The translations under genes were made by a program, and so were the position numbers. From assembly GCA_029204225.1 (NCBI GenBank), contig CM055106.1, forward strand, positions 40,934,368 to 40,998,367: a stretch of 64,000 bases of DNA. The letters are read 5' to 3'. The notes beneath the pieces were generated by a model that made no database searches, was not told where the DNA came from, and saw only the letters and a program-made list of their open reading frames with translations. This document shows, piece by piece, positions 54,750-64,000 of this stretch. Every line of letters begins with the position of its first letter. The first letter of the stretch is position 1. Source of the DNA: Diphasiastrum complanatum. Taxonomy: Eukaryota; Streptophyta; Lycopodiopsida; Lycopodiales; Lycopodiaceae.

Positions 54750-57100
54750 TGTTGCAGGACCCACTGCAACTCATATTGAATGATGTCGCTTTGCTTTGCA
54801 TTGGCATCTTCGATCGTCACTTTGAAAAGCGTAGATCCTCGGTTGCTTGCATAAAACCAAGTGCTTATTGTTGCCAGTCTTTATCAAAAAACTGCTTTTC
54901 GCAATTTGCCGCAATGTGATCAGAATGTCTTATTGCTGCAAGTGGTTGACATTCTCAAAATTGGAGAGCTCCCAACAGCTTCATAACTTGCATGCCTGAG
55001 TGCTTCTCGCGTGTCTTCTTTCTTATCACTTGTATCTGTCATTGACGGTTTCATCTCTGGTTTCTTGGTAGGTACTAACTTCTGGGAGGACTGTATCCTC
55101 CATAATGCTCCTGGGTGTTTTCGCAATTCTTCTCTCAGTCGAAGTTCCAGTCTTGTCGATGCTCTTGCCTTGACGAGAAGAGGAAGGACCTTCGATTTGG
55201 TAGGTTGCACAAACTTTGGTTATCAATCTTCAAGGGAATGGACTCATTCACACATTGGTGGTAGAAACAGATTGGATGAATGGCTGGTGACGACAAGGAA
55301 ACATGATGAAGGCTTGGTGGCAGGGTGAAGGAACTGATAGTTCTACAGTTGCAGCCTTGGACCCTTGCAATGTCGAGCTTTGACCACCACTTGCTGGGTG
55401 AGGAGCTCGTTTTATTTTGCAAGTTCACGGTTGTGTTCATCTTTCTTTTTCTGTAGCTCTTTCTTTTGATCCATTACTTTTGGATCTCTTTGGGCTTCAT
55501 AAGAGGGGATTCAACTATCATTGCTCCAGAGAGTTTTTTTTTATCAAGATTGATCCAACTCATCTATTGCTTAAGTTTTGTCCTTTCCTCCTCAACTTCT
55601 TTGCTTAATTTCTTATGTCTTCTAGTTGCTTTGCATGCTTCTTAGATCTTCGTTTGGCTGATCATCCATTGTAGGTGGCAGTTAGTCTCCAAAAGACACT
55701 TGCAATAATCTATCAACTGCTTCGGTAAGACTATAAAAAACTGGGAATTTCTTAGAAGAACAATGAACTAATAATAAACAAACAGATGGAAGGTAGGGTG
55801 GAGGTGGTGACATCGGTAGATGGTGTGGACGATAGGCATGAGGATGGGTGTAGAAGTATGGCAAAAGGCCGGTTGAAGAAGGAGACTGATTTTCCAATGT
55901 TTGTATTTCTCTTTTCTGAAGGATCTTCGTCGTGATTGGAATATTTTTTCTGATTGAGTCGCTTTGGATTGCCCATCTGTCCTCTTAGCCTTGTCCTTTT
56001 CATATTTGAATTGTGACCTTGGTTGTCGATCTTGCTGATGTTGTTGCTGGCAGCGTAACTGCTCCAGTGGATCCAAGCAGATCCACTCTCTCCCCCCCAA
56101 AAAAAATCTATTGGTGGGGATGTTGTTGCTGGTAACTGTTCATGCTCAAGATTTGATCGGCATGTGGAACACGTAGTTGAAAACACGTTGAACATGTGAT
56201 TGGACTAAAGATTGAACAAATTTTAACTAAATTTGTTTCAATCTTGCTATTGTTGACTCAAAGATTAATATGGCAATGAGAGAAATCAATTCTAACTTGA
56301 CATGGATTTCTCATATTTCTCAAAAATCCTAAATTGTTGTACAAGGGGATCTGAAGATGGATAGATGAATGAAAATGTGTTCTCGAGATGCTCTACGGAA
56401 GACTCTCGTGCAGTAGGTATTTCTCATGCAAAAATCAATCACACACTAGGAATGAAGAGCAACAAGAAAATAAACAAACTGTACAGAGAGTGAGAACTGT
56501 ATAGCACTTGTCGAACAAAACTTGCATTCATCAACATTGATAATGTACCTTGACAATTGCAATATTCATTTGTTTTGTAGAGTAATGTGACTTACTCGGA
56601 CATGCCCTTGTCAAAACAAGACAGGGTTGGTGATACTAAAATCTACCATCATTGATAGCAGATGTTGTAAGATATAGCTTGATATGCATGTATGGGTGAG
56701 GGACTATGTCCTGAGTACCTCTCTGAGCAAGAGATTCAGAACCGAATCTCTATCTGGATTTTCGAATCCTAGAGTTATTGTGTATTGGCACATTGGAAAT
56801 CTTGTCAGCATGTGGAAAGACAAATAGATGTGAGGTTGCAGAAGTGGAGAAAAACTGTCAATTCTTTGTGTTGGTTGCTCTTGGTTGGACATTGTAGCAG
56901 ATGACAGAATATCGGTGTCGCTTTCCTCCTACAAGGACTCATGTCATATTAGTGTCTTTTTGTATGACGGAGCTGGTGTAGTGCGTGGTAATTTAGAAGT
57001 TTGCAAGAAACTTCTCGAGTGAGCAGCAGGTTGAGCGGTTGGGTGCTATGGGGCTCGTGTTGTGTTGTCATGAGGATCCTATCATGAATCATAACTAACG
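54750..57100 (-). other. element I 3' internal region
   Basis: Short - strand frames only. A proline/histidine-rich stretch with LPYFYTHPHAYRPHH and LTEAVDRLLQ (55682-55897) and basic, glutamine-rich segments (QQHQQDRQPRSQ) look like gag C-terminal linker. No pol motif was found in any frame. Confidence 0.5.
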
Positions 57101-57102
57101 TG

Positions 57103-57306
57103 TCAGACAGTTAGGATCTTGTTGGGTTGTTTTGGACAGTTATTAAGCAACTCCAACTGGGATTTCCAAAGCGGATCTCGGGTATTCGCGGTCGGCTTCG
57201 ACTCATGGACAAGAGCACGTGGTGCTCTCCTTTCCTTGGATTCATCAACATCTGATCCCTCATCTTCCTTCTTAATGGCATCAGACATAACTAACTTTAG
57301 GCTCAT
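57103..57306 (-). pseudogene. element I gag, downstream frame
   Basis: 67 codons starting with an ATG that overlaps the stop of the main gag ORF (ATGA). Acidic, then KERRAPRALVHESKP. Either a decayed continuation of gag after a frameshift or chance. Confidence 0.35.
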
Positions 57307-57980
57307 ATATTCATCATTGGATTTAAGCTCGCGTCTAATCCATCTTGGAAGTTCGACTGTTCGACAGGCTGTTCTTGTACTTGAGTTTTGAGGCGTTTGA
57401 AACGTTCGATATGGTCTCGTACATGTTCGTCTTTTGCCATCTTGATGTTACTCAATTTGACAAAAGGGCTCTCGATCAAGCGAAAGAGCTTAAAACGCTT
57501 GATAAATGACTCTTTCAAAATTGACCAATCTGTCTTATCTTCACGATCAAGGTTGAAAAACCAATCACGTGCTTTAGCAATCATGGTCATCGAAAACAGT
57601 TGGACCATAGCATCGGGAGATGTTTTGCCATACACATCACATGCATTCTCAAATATTTGCAAAAATCTTTGAGGGTCCGAAGTATCGTCAAACTTTGGTA
57701 GATCTAGCTTGAGTGTACGTCTCTCTAGATGAGCTCCGTGAGTGGCAGAAGCTACATTGAAGTTGATTCGGACCTGGGAGGGTTCAGCACCAAAAGAATG
57801 TGCTCGTGCTCGTGAAGACTCGGCTCTATCAAGTTCTTGTCCCTCAAATGAGTTTGTGGATAGCTCTTGGAGTTGGGACCGCATTCGGTAGAATCTATGA
57901 TGTCTAATTTGTTCAGCTACAAGGGACCTTAACTCGTATGGATAATTGTTTGGAATTTGAGAATCTATATGTTGGTCCAT
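57303..57980 (-). CDS. element I Gag, 225 aa
   Basis: ATG at 57980 (MDQHIDSQIPNNYPYELRS) followed by a charged linker and the Retrotrans_gag core: KLDLPKFDDTSDPQRFLQIFE, DAMVQLFSMTMIAKARDWF, ILKESFIKRFKLFR, ESPFVKLSNIKMAKDEHVRDHIERFK. The domain is the capsid-like part of Ty3/gypsy Gag. It is shorter than a full Gag and no zinc knuckle follows, but the ORF is open throughout, in contrast to the missing pol. Such gag-only elements rely on enzymes of related autonomous elements; that is inference here. Confidence 0.8.
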   Translation of the reverse strand: MDQHIDSQIPNNYPYELRSLVAEQIRHHRFYRMRSQLQELSTNSFEGQELDRAESSRARAHSFGAEPSQVRINFNVASATHGAHLERRTLKLDLPKFDDTSDPQRFLQIFENACDVYGKTSPDAMVQLFSMTMIAKARDWFFNLDREDKTDWSILKESFIKRFKLFRLIESPFVKLSNIKMAKDEHVRDHIERFKRLKTQVQEQPVEQSNFQDGLDASLNPMMNI

Positions 57981-58109
57981 TGGATACTGTTGTGGTGTTT
58001 TTGTGTTGGGTATGTGTTTCTGGTGTTTTTGGATTTTTTTAGGGGTCTTGATGTTTTTGGATTTTTTGGTGTTTTTTAGATTTTTTTTTTTTGTATTGGG
58101 TTGAAAAAA

Positions 58110-59460
58110 TTTCTGGATCGAAAATTTTTCGATCCAAACGTTGAAAAATAAAGTATTGAAAAACAGAGACTCAAAAAATAAAAGACTCGAAAAGATTGTA
58201 TCAAAAAATTATACTGGTGACTTGAAAAAATGAATCGAAATTTTTTTTACTGGTGACTCGAAAAAATTGTATTGGAAATCTGTGTAGATGAATCGAAAAA
58301 ATTGAAGACTCAAAAAAAAAAATGTATCAAAAAAATAGTGGACTCAAAAAACAGATGACTCGAAAAAATTGTATCGAAAAAATATAGGACTCGAAAAACA
58401 GATGACTCGAAAAATAGAAGGCTTGAAAAAATTATATCAAAAAAATATAGGACTCGAAAAACAGATGACTCGAAAAATAGAAGACTCAAAAACATTGTCT
58501 CGAAAAATTATGCTGGTGACTCGAAAAAATGTATCAAAAAATTGTGTAGGTGACTCAAAAAAAGTTTATCGAAAATCTGTGCTGGTGAATCGAAAAAAAT
58601 GTATCGAAAAAATAGAAGGCTCGAAAAAAATGTATCAAAAAATAATGGCCCAAATTTTTTTTAGGTGACTTGAAAAAATGCATCGAAAATGATAGCTCCA
58701 AAATTTTTTATTGATTCGAAAAAATTGTCTCGAAAAATAATGGCTCGAAAATATTTTTAGTGACTCGAAAAATGTATCGAAAATAATGGCTCAAAATTTT
58801 TTTTAGTGACTCGAAAAAAATGTTTTGAAAAATAATGTTTCGAAAAAAATTTAGTGACTCAAAAAAAAATGTATCGAAAAAATATGGCTCGAAAATATTT
58901 TTAGTGACTCGAAAGAAATGTATCGAAAATTAATGTCTCGAAAATTTTTTTAGTGATTTGAAAAAAGTGTATCGAAAAATAACATCTCGAAAATTTTTTT
59001 AGTGACCCGAAAAAAATGTATCGAAAAATAATTGCTCAAATTTGTTTTTTTAGTGACTTGAAAAAATGTATAAAAAATGATGGCTCGAAAAAAAATTTAA
59101 GTGACTCGAAAAAAATGTATCGAAAAATAATGGCTCAAAAAATTTTTAGAGACTCAAAAAAAATGTCTCAAAAAATAATGTCTCGAAAATTATTCTTAGT
59201 GACTCGAAAAAAATGTATCGAAAAATAATGGCTCAAAATTTTTTTTAGTGACTCATGTATCGAAAAATTAGGACTCGAAAAAATATGGGAAGTATCGAAA
59301 ATTTTTAACAAAGGCTCGAAAAAATAGGATTCAAAAAAATAAAGGGATATCGAAAAATTTAACAAAGGCTCGAAAAAAATATAGGAGTATCAAAGAATTT
59401 AACAAAGACTCGAAAAAAAAATTATGAGTATCGAAAAATTCAGAAGTATCGAAAAATGAA
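58110..59460 (-). repeat. TCGAAAAA-word minisatellite, period about 50 bp
   Basis: About 1.35 kb built from TCGAAAAA words with linkers GTGACTCGAAAAAAATGTATCG and AATGGCTCGAAAAT. Between 58990 and 59250 the word GTGACTCG recurs at about 59001, 59053, 59100, 59199 and 59247, so the unit is near 50 bp. It lies in the leader before gag. Confidence 0.85.
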
Positions 59461-59471
59461 GCTCGTAGTTC

Positions 59472-59850
59472 TGGTTGAGATTTGACAGATGGCTTCGCCG
59501 GTTGAGATTTGATAAATTGCTCCGGTTGAGATTTGATAGATTGGCCTCTGGTTGAGATTTGATAGATCACTCCGATTGAGATTTGAATAATTGGCCTCCG
59601 GTTGAAATTTAATAGATCACTCCGGTTGAGATTTGAACGATTGGCCTCCGGTTGAGATTTGAATGATCACTCTGGTTGAGATATAATAAATCACTCCAGT
59701 TGAGATTTGAACGATTGGCCTCCGTTGAGATTTCAAACGTGCCTCCGGTTGAGATTTTAGTGAGGCCTTCGGTTGAGATTTCGGTTGTGCCTCCGGTTGA
59801 GATTTCAGTGAGGCCTTCGGTTGAGATTTCAGTTGTGCCTCCAGTTGAGA
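59472..59850 (-). repeat. GGTTGAGATTTGA minisatellite, alternating 26/24-bp units
   Basis: About 16 copies. Many units alternate between 26 bp (ending GATTGGCCTCC) and 24 bp (ending GATCACTCC), making a 50-bp pair. The last five units are 24 bp and give the + strand frame an eight-residue repeat of type PPVEISVR. It sits between the TCGAAAAA array and the PBS. Confidence 0.88.
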
Positions 59851-60107
59851 ATGGAAGCGTGAGGGAACGGGAGGAGCGTGAGCTTGGCGTTGAAGGAAAT
59901 TCAGGTCTGTTAGTGCGTTTGCTAACTATGAGACAACTAACGGATTTGCGAGTGTATCAGCCCGTGGATTTGGACAATGATGTAGCCATTGATGTGGCTC
60001 TGTCCAGTTCGTAGAAACTCAGATGTGTGGAAAGGTTGGGAGTTTGTTTGTAGGGATCTAAGTGGGGACAATGTGGCAGTTCTTATGGATTTAGAATGCG
60101 TTGGAGT

Positions 60108-60126
60108 TCAAGTGGCAACGGGGTCA
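60108..60126 (-). other. element I primer binding site, tRNA-Asp-like
   Basis: After the 5' LTR the - strand reads TTTGACCCCGTTGCCACTTG. It aligns with the TTTGGCGCCGTTGCC type used by Tat/Athila elements but with several mismatches, so it is degraded. Confidence 0.5.
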
Positions 60127-60128
60127 AA

Positions 60129-61270
60129 TGTTTACAGATCCCCCGCTCCTGAGGATCTGTTGCTTATAATTCTTTTGCTTACTTCTTCTTCTGCTTGTCA
60201 ACAGAGGCAGTGGCCTCTTGCTTAAGTTATTCGTTCTTGTTCAAAGCCCAAAATCAGGTAGAAGGAAATAGATCAACGTTGTAGTATTTTTTGTCCTGCC
60301 TGTCAGAGAACAACTCAGGGTCGTTCTCTCTTGAAAACACTCACATTCAAACAAAGATGCAAGCCACGAACATTCATTTATAGATCAACATGCAGCCCAA
60401 ATGAACGTTCAACAGTTTCTATAGCTACCTACTCTGAAAACGAACTGAATCAAATCCTACACTTTACTAAAACTGAGCTATACTTGCATTAATCCACAAA
60501 ACTGAAACAAGAATTAATCTACAGCATTTTGGAAGTCCAAGAATCAAGAAACCAACCAGCCTTTTGATTCTTGGACATCCCAAGAACATCAAGAACTAGA
60601 ATGTTGGAGAATATGCAAGATTTGCACCACATCTCTAGCCTATTTAGTTTACTTGAATGCTGGCTCCTACATTAATCCACAAACAAGAAAAGAAAACTAA
60701 TTCACTCTAGGAAAGCAGCAAAAATCCACTCTACAATCCACAATCACACACAAAGGAGAGAAGGGCAAGATCATAAATGCATCACTCAAGAAACAAGCAT
60801 GATCAAGGAGCTCAATGGATGCACCAAAACTCATGGAGGCTCTTCTCATTTCAGCATGGAGTAGGTACATTTCACAAAAAGCTCCTCTTCACAAAGAGGG
60901 AGTCTCTTAAATAAGCAAGAGAGCTCCTTAGGTGGCATCCTAGTGGAATTTCCACATTTTAAAAATTACAAGTGGAATAATGCTCTCCACTAGAGGTCGC
61001 CATCAAAAGGTGGCTCACTCTACTTTCTTTAAGAGGGGTCTACTTGCATTTATTACATTTGCCTAGAAATACTAGTTTCTACATGGTCATTCCATCTTTT
61101 GGGATTCACCACGAGGCTTACACAGTTCTTGCTTGTCATTACTACTAGTATTCCTCGGTTCTCAGTCTTCGTTCGTCTCGTCTTCTCAGAGACCTCCTCG
61201 GTCTAAGGTGAGAGGTGCTCTTGAGTTGTTCTGTCCGAGTATCTTGGAGATTCGTCAGAATCAGCCAACA
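60129..61270 (-). repeat. element I 5' LTR
   Basis: 1142 bp; ends TGTTGGCTGATTCTG and CTGTAAACA on the - strand. Pairs with 53629-54732. Confidence 0.9.
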
Positions 61271-61311
61271 CTCACCCCCAAGCCAATAGATATGATGTTG
61301 ATGTAGAGAGA

Positions 61312-61690
61312 GCTTGGATCAGGTTCTATATCTTGGAGTTAAAAAAAAAAAACCTACTATTTATTATCATCTATAGAGGCAAAGTATCGAGCTACTACGA
61401 GTTCAACATGGTTACAAAGGATTCTACAAGATCTTCATATGGCGCAAAAGACACACCTACAACACTTCAATGTGATAACTAGAGTTGTATCAAAGTGGCA
61501 AAAATTCTGGTTTTTCACAGTAGATCAAAACATATTGAAATACCACAACATTTCATTAGAGAGTAACCTTAGAATCGTGAAGTTGAGTTTATCTATTGCT
61601 CTACAGAGGAGCAAGTTGCAGGTATTTTTTACTAAAGAACTTGGTGAAAAAAATTGAGAAGTTTAGAGAACTTCTAGGAGTGATAGATTA
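61312..61690 (+). pseudogene. copia RNase H fragment
   Basis: The + strand reads LGSGSISWS.KK, SSIEAKYRATTSSTWLQRILQDLHM, then SKHIEIPQHFIRE and FTKELGE..EKFRELLGVI. This is the second half of copia RNase H with frame changes; a run of A at 61340 lies in it. It follows the element I target duplication directly, so element I inserted beside or into this copia. Confidence 0.8.
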
Positions 61691-61699
61691 CAAAATTAC

Positions 61700-62480
61700 T
61701 TCTACCAAAGTTAATAGTTAGTCTCATAATATTTAATGAGATAATGCGCCTCCATTGTAGCCAATTTCAAACTTATGATTGATTCTAATATATTTTCCTT
61801 TGCTTAATCATCTTATTGTTGTGTGTGTGAGTACTAAAAAGAATAAATCACTCCACTTTTGAATTATGTCAACCATAAAGGTGAGCTTTGTAGAATGAGA
61901 AGAAGCCAACGGTTCCAACACTCCAAATAAGAAGTCTTTTTTGGTCTCAAGGGGAGGCTTGAACTTGGCACAGAGAAATTTTGGATGCCAAGCGTTACCT
62001 ACGTAGCCAAACCCGGTGGGTCCAAATAAGAAATGGAATGATTGAGAGTTGTATCAATCTACAAAAAAAGGTGGCCAAAGTACTATGCTAGAAAACAAGA
62101 TGATGGGTAAAGCAAGTCATAAGATCTCAGTAAGTGGAAGATGGACTCGCACTCGTGAGGAGTTCGTTGCACGAGAAGTGTGAGAACTCCCTCTCTGAGG
62201 TCATAGTAATTGTGAGGAGTGATATCGGACACATGGCATCATCTTGTTGGTTAGAACAGGCAAATTATGAGCCATAGCAGGGCTTCTAAAATGTTTTTAA
62301 TCTCCACCGTAAATTTGCAACTGCTACGTATGGTATTCACCCTCCAATGATGCTTCGCTGCTGCTCCAGTGGTTTGGGGGCTTGGGGGTGCTACACCAGG
62401 TAGCCTACCTCTAGATGGCACATACTTAGTACATATTGGTGGGGGGTTGGAGAGGGTTGGTAGCCTTTCTATTCTCATGA
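61700..62480. other. unassigned DNA
   Basis: No recognised reading frame or repeat. No polypurine tract or LTR for the copia fragment upstream was found. Confidence 0.45.
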
Positions 62481-62524
62481 TCCCTATATATAAACAATGC
62501 TTGATAATAAGCTCAACTCCTTTT

Positions 62525-62830
62525 CTTGAATCATGTTTGATCCACCTAATCGATCTACTAGATCATCCATACGAGACAAAGGATATTTATTTTTAATAGT
62601 TACCTTATTCAACCCCTTGTAGTCAACACACAAACGGAAGCCTCCATCTTTTTTCGCTTTAGAAGAACAGAAGAAGAGGAGCACCCCATGGTGACTTACT
62701 TGGTTGAATATGACCCATCTTCAAATAATTTTCAGTTTGCTTATCAATCTATTCTCTTCTTTATAAGAAAACCAATATGGTTGTCTAGAGATAAGGTGAC
62801 TACCGGGAATTAACTCATATCTTATGGTCT
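62525..62830 (-). pseudogene. gypsy RT N-terminal scrap
   Basis: The - strand reads [20 protein letters not shown] and [11 protein letters not shown], preceded in other frames by remnants of the PSKSPWGAP segment. It ends where the DLRSGYHQ block would follow. Related to elements E, F and H but not clearly one of them. Confidence 0.78.
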
Positions 62831-62839
62831 ATGGTTCTG

Positions 62840-64000
62840 GACGGCTTTTGGGCAACAGCATTCTTTTGGGCAACAGCAATAGGGTGATATGTTATCCGGA
62901 ATTAGTTCTTCCAGGTTGGAGTCTACCAGCGTCATGTTGGTCTAAAATTCCAGAATCTTTCCTTGCAATTTGCATTCTATCAATATGCTATACTATGATG
63001 TAAGCGTAATTGATTTGAAGTTTCAGAACTTTCCCATCCATGCAAATGGGAATCCTTCAGTGTTTTTCTGTGGTTGCTTGGTTTTGAATTCCAGAATTTT
63101 TTCCTGCAAATGGCAAATTATCAGTGTTCCGTAATCGGTTTTCAGTACCAGAGCTCGTCCTTTCAAATTGCAATTTCCTAGTTTAGTTTGCTATTGGGTT
63201 AGAATCCTTACCGTTGTTTTTGGCTGGTGACGGCATGGTAATGTTGCTTGTGCGAGTGACTGGAATTTTTTCAGTGCAGGCTTCTTTGTTGTTTATGGTG
63301 TTATTGTTCATATTGGGTGGCCTAAAAAATTGAGATCTCAAGATGAACTACTTCTTGCAACAGTCATCCTGCAGCCCTTGAGCATTTGGACATCCACACT
63401 ATTTAAGAGACTTCAGACTCTGCTGTCTAGACCAAGCTACACACTGGGGTTTATGTAGTTTTCCTGGTTACACTTCCATCTTTTACAGTTTTTAGTTATC
63501 TTGTGTTTTAATGTCCCTTGGGAACGTTTGCTAATTGCCCTGTAGCATGTTGATAACTGAGTGCAGCATAATGTTTCTCTACAACTCTATGCAAACACGG
63601 GGAATACTATTTTACTTTGTTAGGCTACTACTAGGAAAATCCTTGTAGAGTAGCCGCCGCAAATTTATGATCGCCTTTTGCATATATTGTGCAAAAAGAG
63701 TTTCAAATATGCATTGTGAACAACCCATCCATTTAGTTAGTATATCTACTAGAGATGATCAGTAGTGCATTTGTACTCAGCTGAAAACTAGACAAAGAAG
63801 CTTTCATTGTGATTTTGGATGCTATTTAATTATACGGGCTTCCAAGACTGCATAGTGAATGTAGAACATAGGCCTGTTACACAATGCCACCTAAATATTT
63901 TCTGAAAGCAATGTAACCTGACCAAGTAATTGTTTCTCATATTTTCTTGTCTGATTCAGAGGCTCAAGTTTTTTGGGCTATATTGGAAGTTCTCATAAAG
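62840..64000. other. unassigned DNA with short duplications
   Basis: CTTTTGGGCAACAGCA is duplicated in tandem at about 62847-62878. Phrases of type AATTCCAGAATYTTTYCYTGCAA recur at about 62946 and 63093. No gene recognised. Confidence 0.5.

Larger units (their letters stand above)
53629..61270 (-). mobile_element. non-autonomous LTR retrotransposon I (gag only)
   Basis: 7642 bp with LTRs 53629-54732 and 60129-61270, target duplication CTCAC (53624-53628 and 61271-61275), a PBS-like site next to the right LTR and a purine tract next to the left LTR. The - strand encodes a gypsy-type gag; no protease, RT, RNase H or integrase is recognised. Gag similarity, long LTRs and the tRNA-Asp-like primer site point to Tat/Athila relatives. 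LTRs differ by about 5% plus two larger gaps. Confidence 0.88.

Noticed and set aside
55011-55328. + strand 105-codon ORF inside element I
   Set aside because: Opposite to element coding direction, overlapped by several - strand frames, no motif.
59472-59850. Regularly repeated units resembling a CRISPR array
   Set aside because: Units are contiguous without unique spacers, lie in a plant retrotransposon leader, and no cas genes exist here.

Overview
This is nuclear DNA of a seed plant, almost certainly an angiosperm with a repeat-rich genome. The evidence is plant-type Ty1/copia and Ty3/gypsy chromodomain elements primed by initiator tRNA-Met (TGGTATCAGAGC sites), a Tat/Athila-like gag-only element, hAT elements with 8-bp target duplications, and low gene density. 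The species cannot be named from the sequence. No complete host gene was recognised in 64 kb: the window is a layered transposon graveyard with one element that still looks intact.

Layout. (1) 1-1017 is unassigned. (2) 1018-13283 is mosaic LTR-retrotransposon debris on the + strand: a copia LTR with gag start (1018-2012), a gypsy piece with a 1.4-kb internal deletion (2013-4387) fused directly to a copia gag/pol piece (4388-7918), a second copia pol+LTR copy (8116-9830), and another decayed copia (about 9976-13283). (3) 13283-25850 is a nested gypsy block on the - strand. Remnant D is split by element E (14122-20522), which has 358-bp LTRs that look identical, target duplication GTTCT and one uninterrupted 1592-codon Gag-Pol frame. 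Remnant D abuts element F (20774-25850), which lacks its 5' end. (4) 25866-26636 holds a copia RNase H end, polypurine tract and LTR, possibly the far end of the copia that the gypsy block interrupted. (5) 28600-30050 holds two opposed copia fragments. (6) 30114-40015 is hAT territory: a 222-bp GGTACC-rich hAT MITE, then a broken BED/DUF659 hAT transposase gene split by gypsy H (33012-38513, duplication GGGGG) and by a solo copia LTR (38679-39132, duplication TGTAC), then a minisatellite-rich 3' end. (7) 41532-42317 is a second hAT-type element (duplication GTTGGTAG). (8) 42326-48640 is AT-rich with microsatellites, weak ORFs and a probable solo LTR (45916-46760, duplication CATCA). (9) 48680-51600 has two convergent unassigned genes; the - strand one looks like a decayed transposase of a family I cannot name. 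(10) 51636-51895 is a copia scrap. (11) 53629-61270 is a 7.6-kb non-autonomous LTR element (I) with 1.1-kb LTRs, duplication CTCAC, a gag ORF, no pol, and two large minisatellites. (12) 61312-62830 holds copia RNase H and gypsy RT scraps; the rest is unassigned.

How the parts relate. Insertion order can be read from nesting: remnant D is older than E, and the hAT gene is older than both gypsy H and the solo LTR. LTR comparison by eye agrees: E about 0% divergence, H about 3%, I about 5%. Element E is the only unit that could supply proteins. It belongs to the same family as the deleted copy at 2013-4387, and both share an untranslated leader built of diverged repeats of about 91 bp, which is the most unusual sequence architecture seen here.
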